Source: Burkholderiaceae bacterium 16 | GTDB lineage: Bacteria > Pseudomonadota > Gammaproteobacteria > Burkholderiales > Burkholderiaceae | Assembly: GCA_000955785.1 (NCBI GenBank) | Contig: JYOD01000045.1 | Coordinates: 1 to 64,000, forward strand | Direction: 5' to 3' | Length of the DNA: 64,000 nucleotides | In this document: positions 17,038-25,853 of the stretch, one piece after another | How the letters are laid out: each line of letters begins with the position of its first letter | Position numbering within the stretch: position 1 is the first letter of the stretch | Notes under the pieces: generated by a model | What the model saw: only the letters and a program-made list of their open reading frames with translations | The model's database searches: none | What the model was told of the DNA's origin: nothing | Translations under genes and position numbers: made by a program

Positions 17038-17958
17038 TCACGTTTGAGAGGCCCTGGCTCTGGTCGGAATGCCCACGAGTCCGGAGGCGAAGACCACACC
17101 CAAGATGACCGCCACCGCTCCGACCAGTTGCCATGCGTTGGGAGGCACACCCAGCACCGTCGAGACCAGCATCGTGAAGACCGGGGCAAGATTGAAGAAG
17201 ATCGAGGTCCGCGCCGCGCCGATCTGGTGGATGCCGCGGAACCACAGCAGGTAAGCCAGCAAAGAGCCGCCAACGGCGAGGTACAGCACGGCGGCATGGA
17301 TGTTGGCGGGTGTTGCGGCCAGGCTCGCCAGCGGATGCTCGAACATGAAACCGAAGACGATCAGGCCGATGGTGCCGAACAGCATCGAGAACGTGGTGTT
17401 CTCCAGCGGCGTGGCCTGCTTGACGAAGCGCCGGGTGCCCACCATGTTGGCGGCCCAGGCGAGACTGCCGGCGAGGATGATCGCATCGCCCCGCGCCACC
17501 TTGAGCGCGAGCAGCATCTGTACATCCCCGCGCGTGATGACCAGCCCGACGCCGAGCAGCCCGAAGAACAGGCCGATGGCGCGCCCGGTGTCGATGCGCT
17601 CGCGCTCGAAGACCACGGCAAGAAGCATGGTCCACAGCGGCGTAGTGGCGAGAATCAGCGCGCCATTGATCGGCGTGGTCGTTTGCAGGCCAAAGAAGGT
17701 GGCGAGATTGAATGCGGTAAAGCCAAGCAGCCCGAGGCCCACGTATGCCCACAAGTTTTCGCGCAGCACGCTGAACCGAAGCTTGCCTTGCAGCCCGAAG
17801 ATCAACAACAGCAGGGTCGTCGAGATCAGGAAGCGCTCGATCGATGCGCTGATCGGCGTCATATGCCGGATGATCAATGCGCCGGCGTTGAAGTTGGTAC
17901 CCCAGAAGAAAGTCGAAACAATGATGCCGACGTAGGCGAGGCTGCCTGGCTGGCGCAT
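17038..17958 (-). CDS. EamA/DMT-family exporter
   Basis: Inner-membrane drug/metabolite transporter of 306 aa with two EamA repeats, about ten hydrophobic helices. The first repeat begins YVGIIVSTFFWGTNFN and the second with ARGDAIILAGSLAWAANM. The start at 17958 (MRQPGSLAYVG) follows AGGAAATCAGCC and gives the usual short N-terminus; the frame is open further upstream but that part is not EamA-like. It is divergent from a LysR gene, a common arrangement for regulated exporters of amino acids or metabolites. Confidence 0.85.
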   Translation of the reverse strand: MRQPGSLAYVGIIVSTFFWGTNFNAGALIIRHMTPISASIERFLISTTLLLLIFGLQGKLRFSVLRENLWAYVGLGLLGFTAFNLATFFGLQTTTPINGALILATTPLWTMLLAVVFERERIDTGRAIGLFFGLLGVGLVITRGDVQMLLALKVARGDAIILAGSLAWAANMVGTRRFVKQATPLENTTFSMLFGTIGLIVFGFMFEHPLASLAATPANIHAAVLYLAVGGSLLAYLLWFRGIHQIGAARTSIFFNLAPVFTMLVSTVLGVPPNAWQLVGAVAVILGVVFASGLVGIPTRARASQT

Positions 17959-18154
17959 GGCTGATTTCCTGTTTCTTTGCGTGCGCCATGCAGGCCTCGG
18001 GCCGGTCTGGGCAAGCATGGTGGACGATGGCCGGCGGCAAGGCGGAGGAGCTGCTTGGTAATTCCCGCCCTGCGACGGCATGGGTGCCATTTTGCGAGCT
18101 TTCTAACCTGTGTAAAATTCCCTAATTATTCACATCAGTTGTGAGAAATCACCC
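17959..18154. promoter_or_regulatory. Divergent exporter/LysR promoter region
   Basis: The 196-bp gap contains an AT-rich core near 18105-18140 with TGTGTAAAAT and ATTATTCACATC, a rough inverted repeat around AT-rich sequence. It is the natural site for promoters of both genes and for LysR autoregulation. Exact boxes are not assigned. Confidence 0.4.
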
Positions 18155-19018
18155 ATGTTCGACTGGGAGGATCTTCGCCATTTCAGCGTCTTCGCGCAGG
18201 AAGGCTCACTATCCGGCGCGGCACGGCGGCTTAAGGTGGACCACGCCACGGTGGCCCGGCGCATCTCGGCGCTGGAGGCATCGCTTTGCCTCAAGCTGGT
18301 TGACCGGCGTCCGCGTGCCTATCTGCTGACCGGCGAAGGCGAACGCGTAGCCGCGCTGGGCGCACGCATGGAGCAGGAATCGTTCGCGGTGGAACGTACG
18401 GCGGCGGCCGGGCAGACCGGCGTCAGCGGCAATGTCACTATCAGTGCGCCGCCTTCGATGGCTGCGGCGGTGATCGCGCCCCAGCTAGGCCGCTTGCGCG
18501 AACAGCATCCGGCTCTGCGCATCTGCCTGACGGGGACCACGCACATGGCCTCGCTGTCGCGGCGCGAGGCCGATCTGGCCGTACGGCTGACCCGGCCCAG
18601 CGAAGGCGATCTGGTGGTGCGCAAGCTTGGTGTCGTCGCGTTTTCGCTCTATAGCACCCCCAGCTACCTGAGTGCCACCACGCCATCCGACTATGGCTTT
18701 ATTGCCTACGATGACAGCATGGAGGGCTCGCCCCAGCAGGATTGGCTGAAACAACAAGCGCGAAGCCGGCCGATCGTGATGGTCAGCAACGAACTGGAAA
18801 TCCAGGCCGCCGCGGCGCGTGCCGGTGTCGGCATCGCCGCGCTGCCGGACTTCCTGTGCGACAAGGACGATGGTCTCCAGCGCGTGAGGAGCAACGGCAA
18901 GCGCTTTGAACGCGAGATCTGGCTCGCGGTCCACGCCGACATCCGGCGTGCTCCGCGGATCCAGGCTGTCATGCAGTTCCTGGGATCATGCTTCCCACAA
19001 GGACAATCGTCATCTTGA
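18155..19018 (+). CDS. LysR-family regulator with chimeric 3' end
   Basis: LysR-type regulator of 287 aa, starting MFDWEDLRHFSVFAQEGSLS with a typical helix-turn-helix (HATVARRISALEA). The effector domain is normal up to about residue 272 (IQAVMQFLGS). The last residues come from sequence that, on the other strand, encodes part of a TniB transposition protein, so the native C-terminus was replaced. Family members are about 290-310 aa, so little was lost and it may still work. It is divergent from the EamA exporter, its likely target. Confidence 0.8.
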   Translation: MFDWEDLRHFSVFAQEGSLSGAARRLKVDHATVARRISALEASLCLKLVDRRPRAYLLTGEGERVAALGARMEQESFAVERTAAAGQTGVSGNVTISAPPSMAAAVIAPQLGRLREQHPALRICLTGTTHMASLSRREADLAVRLTRPSEGDLVVRKLGVVAFSLYSTPSYLSATTPSDYGFIAYDDSMEGSPQQDWLKQQARSRPIVMVSNELEIQAAAARAGVGIAALPDFLCDKDDGLQRVRSNGKRFEREIWLAVHADIRRAPRIQAVMQFLGSCFPQGQSSS

Positions 19019-19118
19019 GATCGTTGGCGAGAAATTTGAGCAGGTTCAGTGAGGCGCGCTGCTCGCGATAACTTCCTGCCAAGAGGTGATGAACCTCATC
19101 GACAACCAGCATGCGCGG
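18985..19118 (-). pseudogene. TniB transposition protein fragment
   Basis: The minus frame reads PRMLVVDEVHHLLAGSYREQ, then RASLNLLKFLANDLKMTIVL and VGS. This is the Walker-B and sensor region of the TniB ATPase of Tn402/Tn5053-type transposons. About 45 codons remain, bounded by stops or loss of homology. It overlaps the end of the LysR gene and shows that a Tn402-like element once ended here. Confidence 0.75.
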
Positions 19119-19472
19119 TTAAGGCTACCGCCGCACGAACTTCCAGTGAAACAGCTTCCGCATGGGAATGCACACCAGTACCGTGCGATGGACCCGGTAC
19201 AGGCGATGGGGGTGACACGGCAATCCAGCAGCGTGGAAGTGGTGATGGTGCGTGGCTCCGCAGATCAATATCCCGCGGACCGTCCGGGCTGCTGGATCCT
19301 GGCCGGATTGCGCAGCCTTGCCTCGGTCACGCAGATCTTGTGCCAGACGGCAGTCGAGCGATCCGCTCAGGTGAGTCCGGAAGCTATCATCGCACGACAC
19401 CACTTGCCTCTTGCGGCAGGAGTATGAGCCTGCCCCGTTCGAGTTGGCACACTAGTTTGCGTGCGCCAGGCG
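19119..19472. other. Gene-free stretch, probable transposon debris
   Basis: No frame in these 354 bp matches a known family. Open frames on both strands are short and overlapping. Its position between the TniB relic and the carbamoylase gene suggests decayed mobile DNA. Confidence 0.4.
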
Positions 19473-20426
19473 TCAGACCACCACCGCGCTCCCATTCGCC
19501 ATCAGCGTCTCCCCTCTGCGCTCCACAATCATCCCGTACGCCTGCGGCTGCCGGTGCACGTCGAAGTTGAACGTGGTGCGCTTGTAGACGTCGCAGAAAT
19601 CCAAGTCGCAGCGGGCGATGGCGACCTCATCGCCCTTGGTGATGCAGCTGGCCAGCACTTCGCCGGAGGGCGCGATGATGCAGCTGCCGCCAATGCCGTC
19701 CACGCCCTCTTCCAGCCCCGCCTTGGCCACACCGACCACCCAGGTGCCGTTCTGGTAGGCGCCGGCCTGCATCGAGAGCTGATTGTGGAAAAGCGAGAGG
19801 TCGTCGTGCTGCGGCGCTGGCGCATTGTGCACGGGCGTGTTGTAGCCGATCAGCACCATCTCCACGCCTTGCAGGCCCATCACCCGATAGGTTTCGGCCC
19901 AACGGCGGTCGTTGCAGATGGCCATGCCAATCTTGCCGCCAAAGGCTTCAGTCACGCCGAAGTGGTTGCCGGGCGTGAAGTAGCGCTTTTCCAGATGCTG
20001 GAAGCGGCGCCACGGTTCGTGCTCGCGATGGCCGGGCAGGTGCACCTTACGGTATTTGCCGACGATCTCCCCTTGGCGGTTGACGAGGATGGAGGTGTTG
20101 TAGCGCACCGCCTTGCCTTGTTCGTTGGCGAGTTCGGCGTAGCCGAGGTAGAAGCCGACGCCAAGCTCGCGCGAAAGATCGAACAGCGGCTGCGTGGCGG
20201 CGCTGGGCATCTCGCGTTCGAAGAAGCTATTGATCTCTTCGTCGCTCTCCATGTACCAGCGCGGGAAGAAGGTGGTGAGCGCCAGTTCGGGGTAGACGAT
20301 CAGGTGCGAGCCGCAGGCGTGGGCTTCGCGCATCAGGTCGCACAGGCGCCTGACCACTTGCTGGCGGCTGTCGGCGCGGGCAATGGGGCCGAGCTGGCCG
20401 ATGGCGACATTCACAATACGGGACAC
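19473..20426 (-). CDS. N-carbamoyl-D-amino-acid hydrolase-like nitrilase-superfamily enzyme
   Basis: Carbon-nitrogen hydrolase of 317 aa. The Glu-Lys-Cys triad is in place: E47 in IVYPELALTTFFPRW, K127 in GKYRKVHLPGH, and Cys near residue 171 in MAICNDRRWAETYRVMG. Spacing and flanks match D-carbamoylases, which release the amino acid, CO2 and ammonia from N-carbamoyl-D-amino acids. GTG at 20426 (VSRIVNVAIGQ) follows CTGGAG and gives the normal N-terminus. It ends a minus-strand group with the M20 carbamoylase and diaminopropionate ammonia-lyase, all probably one catabolic unit. Confidence 0.85.
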   Translation of the reverse strand: MSRIVNVAIGQLGPIARADSRQQVVRRLCDLMREAHACGSHLIVYPELALTTFFPRWYMESDEEINSFFEREMPSAATQPLFDLSRELGVGFYLGYAELANEQGKAVRYNTSILVNRQGEIVGKYRKVHLPGHREHEPWRRFQHLEKRYFTPGNHFGVTEAFGGKIGMAICNDRRWAETYRVMGLQGVEMVLIGYNTPVHNAPAPQHDDLSLFHNQLSMQAGAYQNGTWVVGVAKAGLEEGVDGIGGSCIIAPSGEVLASCITKGDEVAIARCDLDFCDVYKRTTFNFDVHRQPQAYGMIVERRGETLMANGSAVVV

Positions 20427-20487
20427 GGGTAACTCCAGGATGCTTTCGGGGTGGTGGTTCAGGCTAGTGGCAGGGGCTCGGCGTCGA

Positions 20488-21747
20488 TCACGGCCGGTTG
20501 GTGAGTTTGAGCACCACCTGCAGCAGGATCTGCGCGCCGCCGATGAGGTCGTCCGGCTCGGTGAACTCACGCACGTTGTGGCTCAGGCCTTTCACGCTGG
20601 GCACGAAGATCATGCCGGCGGGGCAGACGCGGGCCAGCATTTGCGCGTCGTGACCGGCGCCGCTTGGCATGCGCATATGGGTGAAGCCAAGCGCTGCGGT
20701 TTCCTGCTCGACCAGGTCGATGACAATGGGATCGAATGCCACCGGCTCGAAACGTGCCAGGCGGCGATGGCCAAGAGTTAGAGTTTCCGTCTCGCAGGTT
20801 TGCCGGGCAAAGGCGAGGACTTCCGCTTCGGCCTGGGCGAGCCGCCGTTCATCGGTATTACGCAGGTCTACGGTGAAGACGGCCCGGTTGGGGATGACGT
20901 TGATCAGGTTCGGCTCGAAACGCATCGCGCCCACGGTGGCGATCTGCCGGCCGCCGTAGCGCAGCGCCAGGTCGTGCACGAAATTGGCGATGTGCGCAGC
21001 GGCATAGCCGGCGTCATGCCGCAGTTCCATGGGCGTGGTGCCGGCGTGGTTGGATACGCCGTCGATGGTGAACTCGGTCCAGGAGATCCCCTGGACTCCT
21101 TCCACCACGCCAACCTGCAGGCCACGCAGATCCAGCACCGGGCCTTGCTCGATATGCAGCTCCACGAAGCTGTCGACGCGCGGCTTGCCTGCGGGCACCT
21201 GGCCGTCATAGCCGATGCGCCGCAGCTCGGCGCCCACGGTGACGCCATCGATGCCGGTGGTGGCCAGCGCGTCTTCCAGCGGCATTCCGCCCACATAGAC
21301 CAGCGAGCCCATCATGTCCGGATGAAAGCGCGCGCCCTCTTCATTGGTGAAAAAGGCCACGGCGACGGGACGACGCGGACGCAGGCCGGCATCACGCAGC
21401 GTGGCGACCACTTCCAGGCCGGCCAGCACCCCGTAGTTGCCGTCGTAGCGGCCGCCGGTGCGCACGGTGTCGATGTGCGAGCCGATCATGACGGGGAGCA
21501 GGTCTTCGCTGCCGGGATACACGGCCACGCCGTTGCCGATAGCGTCGATGGCAACGGTCATGCCCAGCGCCTGCATGCGCGCCACCGTCCAGTCGCGGCC
21601 GAGTTTGTCGGCATCGGTCAGCGCCAGGCGGCACACTCCGCCCCCTTCGATGGCACCGAGTTGCGCGAGATCGTCCAGGCTTTGCAGCAGGCGCTCGCCG
21701 CGAATGCGCAGCGCGGAGTCTGCCTTTGGTGCGCTCTGCCCGCTCAT
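20488..21747 (-). CDS. M20 Zn-dependent hydrolase, N-carbamoyl-L-amino-acid hydrolase/allantoate amidohydrolase family
   Basis: Bimetallic amidase of 419 aa in the hydantoinase/carbamoylase family. Metal-binding blocks are visible: GSHIDTVRTGGRYDG (His and Asp), FTNEEGARF (Glu pair), LHIEQGPVLD (His) and the C-terminal GLSHNVREF (His), with SGAGHDAQML near the active site. The start at 21747 overlaps the stop of the upstream ammonia-lyase gene (ATGA), so translation is coupled. E. coli pairs a similar enzyme (YgeY) with diaminopropionate ammonia-lyase, supporting a joint role. Whether it prefers a carbamoyl or another amide substrate is not readable. Confidence 0.85.
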   Translation of the reverse strand: MSGQSAPKADSALRIRGERLLQSLDDLAQLGAIEGGGVCRLALTDADKLGRDWTVARMQALGMTVAIDAIGNGVAVYPGSEDLLPVMIGSHIDTVRTGGRYDGNYGVLAGLEVVATLRDAGLRPRRPVAVAFFTNEEGARFHPDMMGSLVYVGGMPLEDALATTGIDGVTVGAELRRIGYDGQVPAGKPRVDSFVELHIEQGPVLDLRGLQVGVVEGVQGISWTEFTIDGVSNHAGTTPMELRHDAGYAAAHIANFVHDLALRYGGRQIATVGAMRFEPNLINVIPNRAVFTVDLRNTDERRLAQAEAEVLAFARQTCETETLTLGHRRLARFEPVAFDPIVIDLVEQETAALGFTHMRMPSGAGHDAQMLARVCPAGMIFVPSVKGLSHNVREFTEPDDLIGGAQILLQVVLKLTNRP

Positions 21748-22979
21748 GCCGCAGCTCCGGCGCGCACCGCGTCCGCGCTGCGGCCAACCAGTTCGGCGTA
21801 CAGCGCGGGATCCGTGTCGGCCTCGCTGCCGATAAACAGCAGCCGGCTCTGGCGGTTGAGCCCGAGCGCCGCGCAGGCCTGCGGGTCTTGCATGGCGGCG
21901 ATGGCAGCGGCCAGACCGGCCACGGCGGATTCGCCGGCCACGATCACGGGATCGTCGCCCTGCGGTTGGGCCAGCAGGCGCATGGCTTTTACCGCGGATG
22001 CGTCGTCGACCGTGCAGAATGCGTCGGCGCCCTCGGCAAGGATTTCCCAGGCGAGCAGCGAAACTTCGCCGCAAGCCAGGCCGGCCATCAGCGTATCCAG
22101 CTCGCCGGTGACGGCGGTGACCTTGCCAGCGCGCGCGCTTTGCATCAGGCAGTCCGCCTTGGCGGGTTCCACCACGGTGAAGACGGGGCGCTGCCAGTCC
22201 TTGCCATCCTCACGTTCCCAGAAGTAGCCGCAGACGGCGGCGGCAAAGCCACCCACGCCGGCCTGGATGAACACATGCGTGGGCCAGGCCGGCAGCGCAT
22301 TGACGGCTTCGTCCACCATCAGCTGATAACCCTGCATGACATCGCGCGGCACGTCCATATAGCCGGGGTACGAGGTATCCGAGATCACGTACCAGCCATT
22401 GACCCGCGCATCGGCATCGGCTTGCTGCACGGCCTGATCGTAGTTGCCCGTGGTGCGTACCACCCGGGCGCCGAAGCGTTCGATGGCGGTCTTGCGCCCT
22501 TCGCTGACGGTGGCGTGGATATAGATCTCGCAGCGGCAGCCGAACAACTGGGCGCCCCAAGCCACGGAGCGGCCGTGATTGCCGTCGGTGGCGCAGGTCA
22601 CGGTGAGTTCGGCGCACATGCTGCGCAGCGCCGGCGCACTCAGGTCAGCGATGCTTAGCTCGCGGCCGATCCGGGGCCCGAGTTCGCGGCAAAGCAGGCG
22701 TCCCACGGCATACGCGCCGCCGAGCGCCTTGAAGCTGCCCAGCCCGAAGCGCGAGCCTTCGTCCTTGTAGTGGATCTGGCCGACGCCCAGCGCGGCCGCC
22801 AGGTTCGGCAGGGCTTTCAGCGGCGTGGGCTGGTAGCCCTCCCAGGCGGAAATCTCGCGGCGGGCGGCGGCCAGGGCCGGCTCGCTCAGGATGGCGGCGC
22901 GCTGTGCACCATAGGGTTCCGCGCGGCTCAGGGCCGGATTGGGGAGAAGATCGAGCGAGAGGTTGGGGAGCGTGGTCAT
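21744..22979 (-). CDS. Diaminopropionate ammonia-lyase
   Basis: PLP-dependent enzyme (411 aa) that converts 2,3-diaminopropionate to pyruvate and two ammonia. The Schiff-base lysine is K84 in RFGLGSFKALGGAYA. Further family marks are TCATDGNHGRSVAWGAQ and IQAGVGGFAAAV for phosphate binding, and GYMDVPRDVMQGY. The N-terminal region YQPTPLKALPNLAAALG is typical. It is the first gene of the minus-strand catabolic group, divergent from the ABC transporter genes across the regulator, and probably provides the deamination step for the imported compound. Confidence 0.88.
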   Translation of the reverse strand: MTTLPNLSLDLLPNPALSRAEPYGAQRAAILSEPALAAARREISAWEGYQPTPLKALPNLAAALGVGQIHYKDEGSRFGLGSFKALGGAYAVGRLLCRELGPRIGRELSIADLSAPALRSMCAELTVTCATDGNHGRSVAWGAQLFGCRCEIYIHATVSEGRKTAIERFGARVVRTTGNYDQAVQQADADARVNGWYVISDTSYPGYMDVPRDVMQGYQLMVDEAVNALPAWPTHVFIQAGVGGFAAAVCGYFWEREDGKDWQRPVFTVVEPAKADCLMQSARAGKVTAVTGELDTLMAGLACGEVSLLAWEILAEGADAFCTVDDASAVKAMRLLAQPQGDDPVIVAGESAVAGLAAAIAAMQDPQACAALGLNRQSRLLFIGSEADTDPALYAELVGRSADAVRAGAAA

Positions 22980-23048
22980 ACGTGTGTATTGGTCCAGTCA
23001 GAATGCGTTATTGCGTGTATTGATGGCGGCGCTGCGTGCCGGTCGATC

Positions 23049-23930
23049 TCAGTGGCCGGTCTCCAGGTCCCCGAGCACGTCGTGCGCGCGCTCCACGCGG
23101 GCCATGCGTGCGCGCGAACGTTTGCGGGAGCGGCCTGCCATGGCGGTGGCCAGGTAGTTCACCAGGCTGACGGCGGCCACGTAGGAATCGAAGACCTGGC
23201 CGCCGTGGTGCGAGCAGCGCAGCACGGCGTCGGCCTTGGCGGCCAGCTTGGAAACCGGGGCATCGCTGAGCAGGATAAGTTTGGCGCCGGCCTCCCGGGC
23301 CAGTGTCACCATGCCGTCCAGGCGCTTCGCACGGCGTCGGAAGTCCACCGCCAGCAGTACGTCCTTGCTGTCGATTTCGGCCACCAGTTCCGCATCCTTG
23401 CCCGCTTGCTCATTGAGCAGGTACACCTCGGGGCGCACCTGCGAGAGCAGCGCATTGGCATAGAAAGCCAGCATGAAGCTGTTGCGATAACCCACCACCC
23501 ACACGCGGCGCGCGTTGGCCAGTTCGGTCAGCGTGGTCTCCAGCGCGCGCTCGCTGAGTTGTTCCGGCAGGCTGGCGAGCCGGCGGCTGTCGAGTTGCAC
23601 GTGCGCCTCCAGGCCGGCCACGACCGATTGCGGCACGCCCCCCGAATCGGGCGGCAGCCCGTTGTGCTCCATCAGTTACAGCGGAGATTGCTCGGAGACC
23701 TGGTCCCGCAGCGATTGCCGGAAGGCGCTGAAGTCCGCATAGCCGAGGCGGCGGAAGAAGCGCGCCGCGCTCGCCTTGGAGATGCTCGCCAGCTCCGCAA
23801 GCTCGGTGGCCGAGTAGCTGAGCAGGTCTTTTTGCCGCATGAGCAGCACGTCGGCCAATTTCTTGTCTGCCGAAGAAAGTTCGCCGTAGCACTGGTGGAT
23901 TTGCGCTTCCAGCGCGGGTTGAATGGCCAT
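23049..23930 (-). pseudogene. RpiR/MurR-family regulator split by an in-frame stop
   Basis: The N-terminal part (23930 to 23676) is an RpiR helix-turn-helix domain (LLSYSATELAELASISKASA, then ARFFRRLGY). The C-terminal part (from 23672) is a SIS sugar-isomerase-like domain (RVWVVGYRNSFMLA, KLILLSDAPVSKLA). Both are in the same frame and separated by one TAA at 23676-23678, followed two codons later by an ATG. This is either a recent nonsense mutation, re-initiation making two pieces, or a sequencing error. It lies between the catabolic genes and the ABC transporter, where a regulator of both is expected. Confidence 0.75.
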
Positions 23931-24234
23931 GTCGGGTCCGTGCCTCCGTTCCGCTTGCCCGCACCAAAGTGGTCCGGGCCTGCACAATGATGAAACCGAG
24001 ATTTCATGTTTTGGTGCACATGAAACCGTTGTTTCAGTATTGGCGGCCTTTCATGCAAGGGCAATGCCAAGTCAGTGGTGCTATCGGGGAGGCGTCCGCC
24101 AAGTGCTTGATTTCAAGGCAATGCCGTCGAAAGAAACCCTTCGCATTCGCCCGCGCGGCCGGCATCGCCAGCAGTGGCACACAACTTGCCTTTCAGCCCC
24201 TCGTGTTCCCCGACTGACTGATAAAGGTGTTTTT

Positions 24235-25029
24235 ATGAAACGCAGACAGTTCACCGCCATCGCCAGCCTGATCGCAGGCGCCGCACTCATCGCGATGGCA
24301 CCCGCCAAAGCCGACGATTCCCTGAGCGCCGTGATGGGCAAGAAGACGATCGCGATCGGCATCCCGACCGACTTCGCGCCGTATGGCTTCATGGGCACGG
24401 ACCTGAAGCCGCAGGGCCTGGACGTGGCCGTGGCGCAGATGATCGCCGACAAGCTCGGCGTCAAGGCCGATCTCGTCCCGGTGAGCACGCCGAACCGCAT
24501 CCCTTACCTGCAGACCAGGAAGATCGACCTGATCGTCTCGGCGCTGGGCAAAAACGCCGAGCGCGCCAAGGTGATCGATTTCACGATTGCGTATGCGCCC
24601 TTCTACCAGGCGGTGTTTGGTCCGAAAGCAATGAGCATCAAGAGCTTTGCCGATCTTGGCGGCAAGACCATCGCGGTCACGCGCGGCACCATCCAGGACG
24701 ATGTGCTGCAGCAAGTGGCGCCTCCCACGCTGAAGATCCAGCGCTTTGAGGACGACAACTCCACCGTGGCCGCCTTCGTGTCGCAGCAAACGCAACTGCT
24801 GGCCACCGGCGCCGCCGTGGCAGCCGCGGCGATTGCGAAGAACCCCAAGGTAGAGGCCGAGTACAAACTGCTCCTCAAGGATTCGCCCAACTTCATCGGT
24901 GTGCGCAAAGGCGAAACCGCGCTGCTGGAGAAGGTAAACGAGATCCTGCGCAAGGCAAAGGCGGATGGCACGCTCAACGGCTACGCGCAGCGCTGGCTCG
25001 GCCGTGGCATGGGCGATTTGCCGGACTGA
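24235..25029 (+). CDS. Polar amino acid ABC transporter, periplasmic binding protein
   Basis: SBP_bac_3-type receptor, 264 aa. The signal peptide (MKRRQFTAIASLIAG onward, cleavage around AKA at residue 27) is followed by KKTIAIGIPTDFAPYGFMG, the usual ligand-lobe start, then DLIVSALGKNAERAKVIDF. AAAGGTG precedes the ATG at 24235; the frame is open upstream but that part is not receptor-like. It is the first gene of a four-gene import operon and presumably binds diaminopropionate or a carbamoyl amino acid. Confidence 0.88.
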   Translation: MKRRQFTAIASLIAGAALIAMAPAKADDSLSAVMGKKTIAIGIPTDFAPYGFMGTDLKPQGLDVAVAQMIADKLGVKADLVPVSTPNRIPYLQTRKIDLIVSALGKNAERAKVIDFTIAYAPFYQAVFGPKAMSIKSFADLGGKTIAVTRGTIQDDVLQQVAPPTLKIQRFEDDNSTVAAFVSQQTQLLATGAAVAAAAIAKNPKVEAEYKLLLKDSPNFIGVRKGETALLEKVNEILRKAKADGTLNGYAQRWLGRGMGDLPD

Positions 25030-25175
25030 TTGCAAACGGGTAAGCCGGCATACGGGTAAGCGGGGAAACGGATTGCATCGTTTCCGGCCCCGTGCGCGGG
25101 CTCCATGTTGCTGGCGCACTGGCCTGCCTCGCGGGTCAGTCTCGCCGAAGACAAAAAACTCTCTAGCGGCACTGC

Positions 25176-25835
25176 ATGATCTCCTTCGACTTTGCGCCGG
25201 TTCTCTCGCAGTGGCCCATGCTGCTGCGTGGCCTGTTGCTGACGATTCTCCTGACGGCGTTCTCCGCGGCCTTCGGTACGCTCGTGGGCATCGGCTGCGC
25301 CTGGGCGCGCATCCATGGCACGGCATGGCTGCGCGCATTGGTGGGCGGCTATGTGGAGGCAGTCCGCAATACGCCATACATCATCCAGCTGTTCTTTATC
25401 TTCTTCGGCCTGCCTTCGATTGGCGTGCGGATGCCGGCGGAAGTGGCGTGCGTGCTGTCGATGACGCTGAACCTCGGCGCCTATGCATGCGAGATCATCC
25501 GGGCCGGGCTGGAGTCCACGCCGCGCGGGCAGATCGAAGCCGCGCAGAGCCTGGCGCTCAACCGCTGGCAGATCTTTACGCGCGTGGTGCTGCCGCCTTC
25601 GCTGTCGCGCATGTGGCCGGCGCTGGTGAGCCAGGTCATCATCGTGATGCTGGGCTCGGCGGTATGCAGCCAGATCTCCACCGAAGAGATTTCCTATGCG
25701 GCCAATATGATCGCCAGCCGCACGTTCCGCAATTTTGAAGCCTATATCGTCGCCACCTGCGTCTACCTGGGCCTGGCCGTGGTGCTGCGCGAGATCCTGA
25801 ACTGGATTGGTCCGCGCTTCATCTTTGGCCGCTGA
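25176..25835 (+). CDS. Polar amino acid ABC transporter permease 1
   Basis: Integral membrane component of the HisM/GlnP family, 219 aa with about five helices. It contains LLRGLLLTILLTAFSAAFGT and the family pattern YVEAVRNTPYIIQLFFIFFG. The EAA-loop region QIEAAQSLALNRWQIFTRVV contacts the ATPase. It begins 146 bp after the receptor gene and is followed by the second permease after 18 bp, so both belong to one operon. Confidence 0.88.
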   Translation: MISFDFAPVLSQWPMLLRGLLLTILLTAFSAAFGTLVGIGCAWARIHGTAWLRALVGGYVEAVRNTPYIIQLFFIFFGLPSIGVRMPAEVACVLSMTLNLGAYACEIIRAGLESTPRGQIEAAQSLALNRWQIFTRVVLPPSLSRMWPALVSQVIIVMLGSAVCSQISTEEISYAANMIASRTFRNFEAYIVATCVYLGLAVVLREILNWIGPRFIFGR

Positions 25836-25853
25836 GACCGGGAGGCATACATA

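Noticed and set aside
16865..18040. 391-codon minus frame overlapping the EamA gene
   Set aside because: The neighbouring frame has ten hydrophobic helices and EamA repeats; this frame is Arg/His/Asp-rich shadow sequence typical of high-GC DNA.
19461..20432. 323-codon plus frame opposite the carbamoylase
   Set aside because: Antisense to a gene with an intact Glu-Lys-Cys triad; composition is Ala/Val/His-rich with no motif.
20800..22227. 475-codon plus frame opposite the M20 hydrolase and ammonia-lyase
   Set aside because: Spans two well-supported minus-strand genes and shows no domain; a GC-driven open frame.
24193..25377. 394-codon minus frame opposite the ABC receptor
   Set aside because: Covers receptor, intergenic gap and permease start on the other strand; no recognisable features.
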